A DNA stretch of 60,379 nt from Ectocarpus siliculosus (GCA_000310025.1 FN649751.1:548187-608565), one strand, 5' to 3'. Counted from the first letter of the stretch, positions 33,601 through 47,209 are shown. The notes: generated from the sequence alone by a model not told the origin. Numbers and translations: made by a program.

Positions 33601-36600
33601 TCTTCCTCATGGTCGTTCTACAAGATGCACACTAGAACGAATAAAATATTGTTTATCCGTTGGATACAATACCCGTACCCGGAAAGGTTGACGGCATCCA
33701 TCCAAACCGGGGGACGGAAGAGCGGCGAATTTCCGTCGTAAGCATAAAACGCACAACACCACCAGAATACTGTATGCATAAATTACGCAGTCATTCTCGT
33801 CAGCGGAAATTGCTTTCTGCCCTGTGTACCATGTACAGCGGTGTCTTGCCAAACCAAAGCGAACCAGACGGCCTTCCTGTCTCCTCTCCTCTCTCTCTCT
33901 CTCACCTCATTGTGGGTCAGGTTGAGCCTCGTCAGCGACTTGTGCTCCCCGAGGGCCTGGGCTATCGACGACAAGTCTCGAACCCCTTCCCATTCTAGCT
34001 CCAGCTCCTGTCATCATCCAACACGCAACCATCAATTTTCGTGGCCGTACAGAGGAGAGAAAAAGAGCAAGGGGGGTTACGGCGACGGAGGAGAGGGGGG
34101 GGGGGTATGTTTGGCCAACGTTTGTTTGCCAGATACCCAAAAAACGCCTCGTTATTTACGCACCATACCGCCACCAAGTCGTCCGTCCAACAGTCAACAG
34201 AAGGGGGGGGGGGCAGACAGAGCAGGTGGGCGTGGACACGAGACCGTCCGCACATAGAGAACGCGTTTGCTTTGCCTGTAATTGCCTTCGAAGGGGTAGA
34301 ACAATTAATCTATCGAACCCTGGCTTACAATACAGCATCTCGAAGTCAAGACCCACTGGCCTGATTGAGATACGTTTGGTCGGTGTCTACAATAGACAAT
34401 CCCCAAAACAATACAAGAAAGAGGCCGTCAAGAGTGTACCTCCACCTACTGCTGGAGTGGGTGCTCAACAAGCCTGAGCAGTACAGGCAATCGCATAACC
34501 CCATCGCGCTGTCTGTAGCCGAGAGAGCATCAGCCTTTGTATCCCCAAGCCACAAGGCACACACAACTAACGCGGAGGGGCCTTGAACGCAGTAAAGCGA
34601 GGGTGCCTTGCAGCATCCCGTTCCGCTCTTCCTTGGCATCATAGGTTTTGCTTCCAAAGCGGAGTTAAGTTCAGCATTTCTAACCGGCCAACCTGTAGTC
34701 GCAAGGTTATACACAAGCAACAACCCATCGTTGCTTGCATGGAGGCGACCGATGATGCTGCCGGCTTCCTATACTTGTGAACAAGTAGCAATAACTCACT
34801 CTCAAAGAGGGATGTCCCCTTAGGAAAGAGCCCACCCCCGCGCCCGCGGTGTGCGAGCTGCCCACAGTCAGGATCGAGAGCTTCTTGCCGGCGGCGCTGA
34901 CTGCTCGAAGGATGTTCTTCAGGAGCCACACCAAAGACAACAACACAATCACAGCGGGAACAATCGCGTAAGCGACATGGACGGCCAGCAGCAGGGAGGG
35001 ATAGATAAGGACCACGCCGGCAACAGTGGCGCCGTACCGTTGTGAGTTGTGTTCGGATATACACGCGACCGACACCTGCAAACAGAGGCAACAGGCGCAC
35101 TACATGACGTTTTACGCACGCCAACATATCCGGCGCTACAAGCCGCCAACACGTTGACGTCAAGGTCGCAAGCAGCCTTCGAAGACGGCGTACAGATACG
35201 TAGATACATGAGCACCGGACGGGCACCTCGTCCAACACGAGACCCGTCCACACCAGTAACGTACGGGTGTTGCCATGGCACCTATTCATAGCATCCGGAA
35301 GGGTACACAATCACAGTCTGATCGCGAGGGCACCTACGTAGCATGCGGACGCTACACTTCAAGGGCCGTTTCTCATCCTTCCTTACCCGGCTATCGTCCG
35401 GAGACAGGTCCTTCATCCACAGGTCCAGGTGCCCCGGCGTTACGAGGCTCTCCGCCAGCACACGGCCCACGAAATCGGACGGCCGTCGTGGGCAGCAGTA
35501 GCCGTCGGCCACCGATACAGCGAAGACGAGAAGGTTCAGCACCGCCAGCCGGTCGTTGGAGGCGCAGGGGCCTAAAGAGGCGAGGTACTTCCACACCAAG
35601 AAGAACTCCTCCGCCTAATTTAAAAAAAAAAAGAAAGAAAAACGAGAGGCAAAATCATGCACGGAAAGCGAAAGCATAAACAGAAATACTGAGGCAACGG
35701 CGACGCGTTCAGGGTTTTACGAGAACTGAACACGCTGACGTTCAGCACACACCTCCTCCGCGTCTTGCGTCTCCCCTGACGCGGGAGCCGTTCTACAGCC
35801 GTAATACAGTACGGTGACTACAAAGCGTTTTCGCGCGTTCCTAAATAGCTACGAGACTACGGCCATTTCATTTGTCCGTCCGTCGCTTGGAGCGGTTCAT
35901 GCCAACTGCCAACCAAGGACAAGCACCAAGTCTTGTCTTGAAGGGAGTTTGCCAGATACCGAGACCGGAACCGAGACCATACTCTGGTTGGGAAAGTAGA
36001 ATACGGTTGCGTCGCGTGCCCAAAACCGGGCCATGTCTCTCTTGTACAACATACTTCCTCTCGTATCTTGTACGACCCCTTTTACCGAATAGACTTGACT
36101 GCATTGCACACCTCGGAGGTGGGGGGACAGGCAACAACACGCACGCACCTGGTCTATGGAGACGCTGAGCGAGCACATGGCCTGCTTTAGCGCTCCCTGT
36201 GCGTCGCTGTACTTCTCCACGTCCTGTCTTGTCTTCCTCAGGACGAAGCATGGCTGCAGCACCCCCCGCCAGTTGCGCTCAGGCGGAGAATGGGTTCCGT
36301 TGATCCCCAATCTGACAACAATAACAACAACAAATATTAGTATCGAATGAAGGAGTGGTATCGTATACGTCGGCGTTAGACGTGCATGTTGATTCCCAAC
36401 CTGACAGAAAATCAACCATCACGACATACTATTCGAACCAACGGGAAGTGCTTCGTACAAGGGTTTGACATGACATGCAGTGCGGAGGCGTGTGTCTGGT
36501 GGTGTGCCTCCCGTCACGTCGATGTGTGTGTCGAAAGTAATTGGAAGCCGCCCTGTATCGCCTGCTCCAAAACGTATACGGCGAAAACCATCACCGCACA

Positions 36601-39600
36601 GATCCGGAAGAATGCAGAAATACAAAAATGTGTTGGACTAAGTGCTCGTTGGTATGGCAACAGCTTGTGATTTGTTCATCGTACAACAGAGATGTCGTAC
36701 ATACGCACTAGCACTGACACGGGTAGGGAAAATCGCGCACGGTATCCGCATTGGGTGGTATCCAACTTTTGGACCATTCAGCGCAACACCAGGCGTCACA
36801 TTACGTGGGGGCCCTCCACTACCACAAATAGACAAAAATCAACTGCCATACGACCAAGGAGTGTTGCCCCCCGCGACCCTTAGCTTGCTAGCTAACGAAT
36901 GCTAGAGAGAGGTGTAGGCTACTGCTGTACTTGGTCGTACCTGTAGCGTCAAAATCATTGTGGCAAAAAAGAGCACGCAGTGGTCCAGCGCCTGAGCGAC
37001 TACAGAGTGTGTGGAGACAAGACTTCTGCTATGATCGAACACTGTTACGCCAGAGAGAGGTTTCTCGCTACTGCTGTACAAGTAGGGCGGGAAAAAAAGT
37101 CACAGTACTGTACAAGTAGGGATGACGAACCTGTCCAGCGCCTCCGCAACGGCCCTCTCTATTCTCGACCCCTCCGTCGGCGTGCTTCTCCGCCGTCTGC
37201 TCACGTCGCCCCCGCCGCCGTAAAAGCTCCTACCCCCAGAGAAGTCCGATACCGATGCCGTCGTCACCGACGCTGTTGGTGTCGATCCCGCCGTACTGCG
37301 CCCCCCCCCCCCGTCCCAGCCATTCCACCTGCCATCCTCCAGCGAGTCCCCCGCACTCATGTCCGACTTGCTGTTCCACCCCATCCGCGTCCCCTTCGAG
37401 AACATGAGCTTGGCCGCCGCCTTGGCTCTGTCCACAGGCGACTCGGTCGCCATCCTTCCGCCCACGGGACTGTCGGCTCCGACGATCGAGGCCGGGGCGG
37501 AGCCCCTCCTGAGGTCGAGCGGGGAGGGTTGGGGCTCTTCCGGGTAGGCGGGGTAGGGTCCGGCGAAGATAAGCTTCTTGCCGAGGCGGAAGGCGTAGAA
37601 GCTGACGCTGTTCATGAGCTGCATTATGACCCCTTCCAACGCTTTCCATGGGCTCGTGCTGGAAAATAACACACGGGGTAAGGGAGAATGTCAGGGTTGG
37701 GTGGGTGGCATGCGAGAGTTGAGTCCACCAAGGGGGGTGGGGGTGGGAACATGACAAGAAACAAGAAACTCAAGTCTCGAGATACCGCCTTCGGTGTTGG
37801 TTCAAGAAATCTAAGATGATTGGATCGCTCCTAAATCAACCGCGGATCTGTCTGTTCATATATGTCTTACGTAGATACCATGCGCGCCTTGCCCTTTGGA
37901 TTCCGACAAACGCCAGAGAGACACGAGCACATGGTAAGACAACTTCGGTTTTGGCTCAGACACCCACCAGGCTCAGACCTTGACACGAATCGTGGTATAG
38001 CTCGACGTGACTCCACCGGCGTGCCATCAGCACGAACGGCTGGCTGCTGTACCAACGCCTCTCACCTGTACATTTCCAAGTCCGAATAACGCGCCCTCTG
38101 CTCTGCGATGTACGACATGCTTTCCCTCTCGGGAGGGGCCACGAGTACCGCATCGCACGCCACCAGAGCCCCCGGGTGAAGGTGCTCGAACATGTTAGAC
38201 CCAGCCGCGGAAGGCACGGCTCCGCGCCACTTCTGCTCGCGAAGACGAGGAGGCATGCACGCCGCGCTCACCCAGATGTGCTGGAACTCAGGGTTCTCCA
38301 TCAAGAACGCCCTCGCGGTGGCGTAGAGGTCGGCGGCCTCCCCCGCTGCCGACGCCTGCTTCGCGATCACGGCCCCGGCGGCGGCTTGAGCCGCGCCTGC
38401 GGCGGCGGCCGCCACGGCCACGGCCACCGCTCCACCCGCCGCCACCGCCGCCGCCGCCGCCGCCTTGGAGGCCACGTCTACGCTGGCGGTCTTTGGAGGG
38501 TCGCCGGGCACCCACCGCTTCTCGAGGTGATCTCCCTGGGAGTGGCTGAGATACAACGCCTTGCCCGACCCCATGGGGTACCTCTTCTTGTCGGTTAGCG
38601 ATAGCACTGGCCGAAGGTGTGGCTGAGGAGTGTAATCAACATCCGAGACGGAAAAGGGTACAATACACACGACAAGACGGGCAGTGTGTGTGTGTGTGTG
38701 GGTGGGTGAGCGCGCGCGCGGGTCGTGGGGGATACGCTTGTTTTTCAACACCATGTCTTCGGACCGCGGACTTCGCATCCCTGCAACAGCGCCAGGACGG
38801 GGAACCAACACACGTTTCTCCTATGGCAGGAGCGCACGCTCGCAAAACACCAAAGCGCGTCGAGCAGGATGGACAAACCACGACCACGCACGGAATATCG
38901 AACGTTATGCTGTGCTGTCAGGGAAACATTCTGTGTGATCTCCTTTGCTTGCACGTGTTTGTGATGACACGACAAGTTACACGTGACAGTAGTGCTCTGC
39001 CCACGTAACTGGCAGCGACATGTAGCGTGTCGCGCAGTCCAACAGCCAAGCAAGGGAAGCGCGGGCACACCAATGGCGAAAACGTCCAGAGTAATGCAGC
39101 CGCTTGCTTGTGGGATACGGCATGCGGTAACATCACACCTCTCAAGCATTAGCGCATGTGTTCGGGCCACGCGCTTGTGGGGCATCGCACGCTTCAAAGT
39201 CGCCGCATGCGTGGACATGTACGCAGCAGCACTTGAGTCGGTGTGTTGAGTCGGCGCCACGGTTCGAATCAAGGAGCCACAAAACCCGCATACTTCACAT
39301 GTTCAAGCATCAGGCGGCGACCTTCACGCGGGCAAAACAAAATTGCTGTTGCTTGAGAGATTCCCGGTGTCATGTGTGTTAGCGAGCGCATGCCGAATCC
39401 ACAATCAGAATCCCACAAGCAAGCGGCTACGATAAGGGCTGTTGTTCCCGCGACAAGATCTGGATGTGGATGGTGCTGCGTAAGAGCACTAGAGCCATAC
39501 CAAGGACAACGAGGAAAAAACTATCATGGTACACTACCGGCATACAGTTACCGGAAGGCCCGCAGTAAGTAGATCATGGTGCCCGCAATAGCGCCAGTCT

Positions 39601-40387
39601 ATCGGAATCGTGTTGCGCTTCGAACAGCGCCAGATGGTGCCAGATTGTGCCGCGCGCACGCTACAGAGAGAAGTGGCAAATTTGATTCCTCCCCAAAGCC
39701 ACAATCAACAAGCTTCGAACAGCACTACACCACCCCTGTCCCTATGTATAACCTATGTATAACCTAACCTTGGCCTCCTCGTGGGATGGCATGTGTCCAT
39801 GACGAAGAAACGCCTCTCTCGGTAGCAGCAGCACCGTGTCTAGGTTTGTGTCCGGAAAATAGATCTGTTGGCGGAGGTACGCGTACAGGAAGCAGCAGGC
39901 GAGGCGGCGGGGGACGATTTGTGAGCGGCGAGATTGTTCAGGAAGGAGGTGGGCGAGAGGGAGGGAGATGCTTATGTGCTAATACCAGTCGTGAGCAAAA
40001 CCGGTGTCTGTGTGTGTGTGTGTGTATGTGTGTCTTTCTTTTGACCGCGCTAACCGGCTGACCAATGAAACTACGTCAGTCTCCGTGCGGTTGAAAACAC
40101 AACACAAATCTGAATGTCTGTGTGTGTGCGTGTCATTTGTATTATTATTAGCATCGGCCGCGCTAATCTGTGTGCATTTGTGTGTGTATTGTCCTCGATC
40201 TGCATCCGCAAGCTTCCGCACCGCTAGCCTGAACAGCACCAGCAACAGGAGGTCTACCATTCACTAGGTCTGTCGCCAGTTGTCGCTGAATGCCTGTGCT
40301 CACAATATCCCTACATGTGCATATGTAGGACCGCACACAATTGTACTTGTACTCATTTTTTTCTTGTGACGGCTGTGCGGCAGGCAG

Positions 40388-40418
<31 letters not shown>

Positions 40419-41290
40419 TTCTTCACATTAAACTCGTGTCAGTTGCTAATCCCAAAATCTAGCAAAGACTCGGCCCGTGGTTGGGAAGATACGAACCTCC
40501 GTATTTCGTCGAGAGCAGGGATCGGATCGGCACGCAACCCTCTTGCCGAACAAAGCAGAAAAAAACAAACTGATTAGGAACGCAAACAACTCCAACACTG
40601 CTGGGCCCGGGCGTGAAAAACAGAAACACGAGATTACAGACGTTTTTCCCTGTTGTAGCGTGTTTACTCATCGACGGTCTGTGTAAGGAGTGAGCACAAT
40701 ACGGCCACATTGTTGTCTTCTTTACAAGTATGTGTTCTTCTTCTTGTGTTCTGTGTTTGGCGCTCGTGTGTTGTTGTGTTGTTGCTGGACAAGCAGTGGC
40801 ACCCACACACGCCCCTCTCTCTCTGCATATACCCTCTCACGCTGCTGGCCCTCGTAGTAGGCAACACACCGCACATGGTCTCTTGCGGTACATAGCAGCG
40901 CCTGTGGTGCACGTGAGAGGAGACGCCCATGTACTGAGGCGGGGGGGGGGGCGTTCTCCTATGTTTTGCATGCAGGCGGGGGCACTATATATTGGTATTT
41001 TTAGGGACGAGACAGGAAAAGACGGTTATACCGAAATCGGTTAATGGCATCTTATATCTGTCTCTGGAAGAACACACATTTATTTCCAGCAGCAGCAGCA
41101 GCAGCAGCAGCAGGCCACTCTACAGCAGGCAACCCTTCGTTCCGCACAACCTGTAATTACACCTACACCTACACCTACACCTACACCTACGCGTACCATC
41201 GAAACCTATGCACCTACCCATACCCACCATGACTCGCTGCGCATCGTAGCATAGCAGTGGTCTGTGCGATAGCACCAGCTAATTCATCAG

Positions 41291-41335
<45 letters not shown>

Positions 41336-42132
41336 TCTTGTGTGCTTGAAAACACAAGGGAGGGAATCTATCTCCTATCTACCACGTTCAACTTGATCCC
41401 TACTGGTACACCCGTGTCATGACAAAAGGTAGTGCATGAATGCGCTTTCATTTATGCTGCATAGCTGCAAGACTAACAAGAGCCGCGCAACATGTGAGGC
41501 CGAGTGATTCTACCCCGGTAATAATTGATGTACCGCAGTGGATCAGTGGGATCGGATATCATTTGCTGTAAGCGTGGTCGCTCCAACCGCTTCGGAGGGA
41601 GGGTTGCCCCCCGTGCAAAAAAGAAACTCCGAGCGAAAGGAGTGGGTACTGCTGAACACGAGCACGCCGAGTTCCAAAACTTCATTACAACTTGAGCATG
41701 CACACCATATACAGCAGCAGGACGGTTTCAACGCGCCCTGTTGAACAATCATAGGCTACATACAATTGTATTAGGTACCAACAAGGGCGACCAGCTGTTG
41801 GGCAACCAAAGCCAACCGTCAATATCTGTTTAGATGCGGCTGCATAGATACTGTATTAAGGAATAATAAAAACACACACAGAAAGACTACCCATTCGAGA
41901 TACACCCACAACCCACAGTCGAACGGGATACTATGTTCCGACACACACAGGCTGCAACGACCATCACAACAAACCGATTCACAAGGCGCATGATTGGGTA
42001 GGGTAGGAGAACGGGGGGGGGGGGGGGGGGGGNNNNNNNNNNNNNNNNNNNNNNNNNNNNNNNNNNNNNNNNNNNNNNNNNNNNNNNNNNNNNNNNNNNN
42101 NNNNNNNNNNNNNNNNNNNNNNNNNNNNNNNN

Positions 42133-42172
<40 letters not shown>

Positions 42173-43057
42173 CGGGAAGACTCCAAAAACGAGGGTCTGG
42201 TCACATGGATGGGACGAAGGCGCGCACAGCACTAAAAAGAAGGAATTACCCCACTGGTGTACCATGGTATGGTACAGCTCTTACCGTATCGCCAGGCTAT
42301 ACAGCAGTTCATACAAATGTTGTTTGTCGCACACTTTGACTGTGTATTTGTATGTACATATGCGGCCGGAAGAACCGCAGCCGTCGGCGGGAAGTCATTG
42401 GCATTGATACATGCCAGGTGGACCATAGCGACCGTCGGGTTGCATGAGACTGAAACTCACTCCGGTTCAGTTCGGCGCTTTCCTTGTCTCCAGCAAAAGG
42501 AGACGGGCGGCGTGGAATGCCGTCAATGGAATGGCATTCGTTCATGGCACACCAGCGTGCGTGTCCCGCGCCTCTCCCTCTCCACTTCTTGATTTTTTCG
42601 TGCAAATGTTCGAGATTTCCGGCCGAGCAAATGATCTACATAATCTCTCTTTCGCTCTCGCGTGCCGGCCTTGGTGTCCGCCGCCGTGCCTGCCACAAAC
42701 GAATTCGTCCGCAGCTCGGCTGAGCGGTCGCCGCGGGCTACTGTGGCGTGTTCCTCCGCGGCTGTTCTGCTGTCTATGGGGTGAGCAACACCTGTTGGCT
42801 AGCGTTTGGCGTGCAACCGCGCACACCTGCTGTGACACGCTTCTCCTCTCTCTCTCTCTCTCTCTGATGAAACAAAAATAAACGTATACCACGCAAACAG
42901 CACGGTTGAAAAAATAAGTCGCCAAAAGAACAGACCAGCACACACTTGCCTGCAGAAGCGCAACACACTTCTTGGCGAGAGCCCACCGTTCCGCCCTCGT
43001 CCTTCCATGCTCCTGCTCCTCCTTTTCGCCGGAAAAGCTGCTGTTGAGATTGCCCAT
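30630..43057 (-). CDS. Membrane-anchored RNI-type leucine-rich repeat protein
   Basis: Twelve exons agree in phase: 43057-42950, 38622-38066, 37658-37131, 36637-36518, 36311-36149, 35614-35387, 35075-34800, 34007-33906, 33497-33339, 32203-32111, 31725-31562, 30924-30630 (930 aa). The start reads MGNLNSSFS, a candidate N-myristoylation site. An Ala/Val tract follows in exon 2 and a Gly/Ser-rich basic region in exon 3. Hydrophobic segments lie near residues 404-425 and 583-625, with a weaker one near 514-530. Residues about 655-835 form ribonuclease-inhibitor-type leucine-rich repeats, for example LTRLNLTHNE, LTELDLRENSLG and LRTVCLDGNK. This repeat type mediates protein binding, as in Ran-GAP and NLR proteins, but no NACHT or kinase domain is visible. 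The 98-codon tail is Gly/Pro-rich. Intron 1 uses a GC donor (CAG/GCAAGT). Function unknown. Confidence 0.8.
33262..33309 (-). repeat. Short interspersed repeat, copy 8 (reverse)
   Basis: GAGACTGACGTCTTTTCATT, then GGTCAGGCGGCTAGCGCGG: the reverse complement of the family core, in intron 9 of the LRR gene. Confidence 0.85.
40043..40083 (+). repeat. Short interspersed repeat, copy 9
   Basis: Lacks the first bases of the core (begins GACCGCGCTAACCGG). Flanked by a GT repeat. Confidence 0.8.
40150..40167 (+). repeat. Short interspersed repeat, copy 10 (fragment)
   Basis: Only AGCATCGGCCGCGCTAAT remains, next to ATTATTATT as in copy 2. Confidence 0.55.
41856..41930 (+). repeat. Fragment shared with 55976-56042
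   Basis: Both places carry TTAAGGAA, then ACACACACAGAAAGACTACC, then CATTCGAGAT and CAGTCGAACGGGAT. This copy has a short insertion before the last block. Confidence 0.7.
42033..42132. other. Assembly gap (100 N) bounded by poly-G
   Basis: Exactly 100 N between poly-G runs at 42013-42032 and 42135-42172. The round length suggests a placeholder gap at a homopolymer, not a measured size. It lies in intron 1 of the LRR gene. Confidence 0.95.
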
Positions 43058-45137
43058 CCGTCTCCCTTGGGCAACGCTGTGCTCGATCTACACAGCTATC
43101 TCTTTGATGCGCCACCGACGACGTGTTGAACAAAAACACCACACACAGCGAGCAGCTTGCCTTGCCGGGGTCAGTGCCAAAGATATATATATACCAGCTT
43201 GATCGATAGCCGCGCCGACAGGTCTGAGTCGCCTCGCACGGATTCCGTCAGAGGGTACGCCAAGACGCTGTCTAGTTTCCCTCTAGCTCTCTGGCTGCAC
43301 TTTCCATACCCTTGGTGCTGCTCCCTCTATGCTGCTTTGCTTGCGCCGGTCCGCCTCTCGAAACCAAATCGCAAAGCCCGATGGGGGGGGGGGGGGGGGG
43401 CGCAGATGGGGTACTCTGTAGCTTTGCTGGCTGTCTGGCTCTTTCGCTCGCTGTAGCTGTTGGTCATGATGTGTCCGTTGGTTACAGAGTGCAATCCATC
43501 CCATCATTTTCCTTGAGCCTGGGGGAGGGCGGTTGCAGCGGTCATCCTCTCTGGCCATGTATCTATCCTATCCTACGTGGTTACAACCAAATAGAATATC
43601 ATACCATCACATGAGTCACGTTTATACGTGAACAACACGCAAGAGCAAGGTGTACCCGGGGTCCTCCAAGGGTCCTCTCGAAAATAAATGGCCGACGATC
43701 CATGACTCTTTACAGCGGGGTGCACAACCGACAACCGACGTTCCCGCTGCACTGCTGTGCTGCGCGAAGGAGGATGACGTGGAGGAGAAGAGACCATGAT
43801 GGCGATGGAGCGAACCCCCTCGGCGTGTACCCTTACTGCGCTGGCATCTCGCTGACCGGCGGCGAAGCGCTTGCCTGAGTGTATATGGCGCTGCTCCTAT
43901 ACTGCTCATACTCTACGAACATGCGGTTGTATCCAAGTTGCTACTGCTGTAGCATACAATTACGATGTATTATTTAGCTGGCGGGTAAATAAAGCTGTGA
44001 GTCCTGCTTCGGCAGCTTGACAGGAGGAACGTTCGTCGTGTACGGTACGTAGTGGGCTTGTTGTGAGTTTACTCGATCAAATAGCATCGGCCGCGCTAGC
44101 TAACTGAAATGAACCAACGTCTTCGTGTGGGAGCAGTTATCATTGCCTCTGTATCGTTCTTCGGTACAAGTATACGAGAGCACACTACAAAATATAGAAG
44201 TCACTTTGTACCTAAAACCTCCATACCCCTCGAAACTTTCTCAACAGACGTATGCTGTATGCTACGAACCTAGACTATACACGTAGTTAATTAACTAGGG
44301 AGTCTATAGCCAGCACATGGCCATGGGCGAGGGTTCGAAGTAATTCTCTTGGATGGAAGTGCACTCAAGAACGAGATTCTCGAAATAAATTTCGATCAAC
44401 ATGTTGAGTGAAAGAGATGTCAACCTGATCTACTGGTGGAACGTGCAAAACCACTCGAAAAGGAACGCTCTTGAAATAAATAAAAAGGAAGGTTGGTTGT
44501 TTTTCGCATGAGGTGGGCATCGATTGACTCGAAAAAATGTCAATCGACTAGCTAGATAGGATGAATCATATCGACCAGCCCGATCGAAAGTACCCGAGAC
44601 GCAGTAATCTTAGGTTTTCACGCAGGGTTCGTCGCTCAGCTGGCGTGAGCCCACCACAGTCAGCCAGTCATCCTGACCAGCGTCCACGGACTTCACTTTC
44701 AAAAGGGAGCACAGCAGTCACGACGTTGTAGTTACTGCTACAATAGATCGTTCGACGTTCTACAAGTATTGAGGTCGCCATTAGGGTTAGGACTCTGAGG
44801 ATTGCCATGCCCCCACCCGCTCAAAGCTCTTGTTTCGGTGTAATGAAGGAACTCCTTCAACTCTCCACTCTTTCACCAAGGGCGAAAAACTAAGACTTCC
44901 ATCACGCGAGCACAGTATCACAACCGGCACGCAAAAAACATTTGCTCTTCTAGCGTCGCCTACATAGCTTTCTCCCTCCAAGGTTAAGGGCCGTCTTCTC
45001 CGCCACCGCCCCTCTATTGTAACCGACCACCGACGGCAAAAAATAAAAATGATTTCACAACGACAAGAAGGGGCGTTGCTCTTTTACTAGGTGGAATACG
45101 AATATGATCGTAAGGTATGATATGATCAACGAGCGCC
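43058..45137. other. Intergenic between the LRR and ABC-F genes
   Basis: Holds the upstream region of the LRR gene, a poly-G run at 43382-43400 and copy 11 of the interspersed repeat. I see no supported gene. 44300-44600 is notably A/T-rich and featureless. Confidence 0.5.
44083..44125 (+). repeat. Short interspersed repeat, copy 11 (diverged)
   Basis: AGCATCGGCCGCGCTAGCTAAC, followed by a diverged tail ending AACGTCTTCG. Confidence 0.5.
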
Positions 45138-45785
45138 TCAGACGGCCGGAAGCGGCCTGAACTTGGGTCTCTTGGGCTCGTTGCCCCCTGCCCGTCTCCG
45201 GAGGTCCTGCTCATACTCGGCGAAGCTGCCTTCGAACCACACCTGACAATGAGGGACGGGGCAACCAGATGTTAGTCTAGCCAAGCCTAGAACAGCACCA
45301 ACAACCAGGCACTCACTGTCGTTCGGGGCCTATCGAAGGAGCAGCGGAGATGCATGTGATACATGTGTCAGCGACACGGCACTGATGGTCAGCTACAACA
45401 GTCTACATCGAACAGGAGTCTTCGTGTTCGGGTGACATTCAACACACGCTCAGCTCAATTGAAGCAAGTCCCCGTATCAAGGCAACACCGTACATATACG
45501 TATATGTTGGTCAAAATTAGACCGTTTTTCACACCACTATCACAACAACGATGGACGACACCTGCATCACTCAACACTTAACGACTGGCAGTTTCAATGT
45601 ACATACATACGTGCCCATGCCTTGCACCCACAAGACGCTTACAAGTCAACAACAACGCAGATGACATCACGATGACGTCACGATGATATCACGAGTTGGT
45701 ACGGTCAGGCGTGCTCCTGTACCGCTAAATTACGTACAGCGTGGAGCACGATACAGCGGCAGCGGCATCACGACCACGTCCTGGC

Positions 45786-45816
<31 letters not shown>

Positions 45817-47138
45817 GCAGCAGCAGATCGTGGAACCATGCCGGTGTCTTTATTAGCACTCACCACGCCCCCGTCGTCCTCGAAGGCGAGCGTGTGCGTC
45901 GCGACCTTGTCCAGGAAGTACCTGTCGTGGCTCACGATCACCGCGCACCCCGGGTAAGCATCGATGGCGTCTTCCAGCGCCCTTAGTGTGTCCACGTCCA
46001 AGTCGTTGGTCGGCTCGTCGAGCAAAAGCAGGTTCCCTCCCTGCGCCGGCGAGAAACAAAAAAATGAGAGCTGCAATGTTGTCTCAACTACTACTGCTGT
46101 AGCTGCCATCGAGAGTTGTTTCCGCTGAGCGCACAAGCCGAACAGACGTTGACATCGTGAGCCCTAGCTATAAATAACACGTTGCAACAACGTTGTACAG
46201 GGCAAGACGGCACATGCAACCGGATTCCGCGAATCGTGGAGCTCTCCGCCTATTCCAACGGCAACGTTTTCCTGCATTTAGGCGCGGGTTGAAAAAGAGC
46301 GCCACATAAAAAATGCTGCCTTTATCCCCGTGGTCAAAGAACCACACTGTTCTGTAGTCCGAGGGGGGGGGTCTTAGTATAGCTAAGGAGTAAGAAGGAG
46401 TGAGAGTGGAGTGGAAGCTGGTCTACTCTATGAAAATATTTTGGATGCACATACGTGCAACAGCAGCGGTGGCGGTGTGGAGTGGGTCAGGTCAAGCGTG
46501 GAACATAGATCAAGAGCGGGGACAGGAGAAAGAGGAGAGGAGGACAACGAAAAGCCTGGCACCGGGAACAGTGAAGTATCAAGGTACGTGCTTCCTTCCG
46601 TCCGTCCTTCCTTCCTTCGAGTCGTTGCGTTTGCGACGCCGTCGTCTTCGCCGTAGCCACGGCACGACTTCCTCTACTTGCTGTACTTCCTGTACCGATC
46701 GATAACACATGCGTGTGACCTCACCTTAACCTTTCAAGCCACACCTACTCCTTCCTCAATTCCGCGGGGATACCTTAACTTGAAGAGTGGGACAGAGGGA
46801 CACAGCCCTTCGTTTTTTTACCATAGGCGACCATCCTTCGTGTAGACCCGCAGTAGTTCAGTTCAAGCCTGTGCGCTACCATCTTTCATCAATGTGTCCG
46901 GGGTGTACTAGCGTTACTGCTCGCCTGCTTGAGCGTCCTAGCCAGGTTGAGGCGGTTCCGCTCTCCCCCAGACAGCAGGTTAACCTTCTTCTGCTGGTCC
47001 CCTCCCTTGAAGTTGAACCAAGACAGGTAGGCGCGACTGCGCACGCAATAGACCCAAGGGAACGAACGGATGGACACAGACAGAACACCATTGCACACGA
47101 GCATTAAATAGTTTCTTCCCAGCAGCGACAAAAAAAAT

Positions 47139-47209
<71 letters not shown>

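Larger units (their letters stand above)
38623..42949 (-). other. Large first intron of the LRR gene
   Basis: About 4.3 kb. It contains copies 9 and 10 of the interspersed repeat, a (GTT)n run near 40389-40416, (AGC)n at 41082-41112, (ACCTAC)n near 41160-41190, (TC)n at 41291-41331 and the assembly gap. I found no further coding exon. Confidence 0.6.

Noticed and set aside
39250-39290. GGTTCGAATC resembling a tRNA T-loop
   Set aside because: The flanking bases do not pair as a T-stem and no acceptor or anticodon arms are present.
41819-42265. ORFs spanning the N gap
   Set aside because: They are produced by reading through N and poly-G/poly-C.
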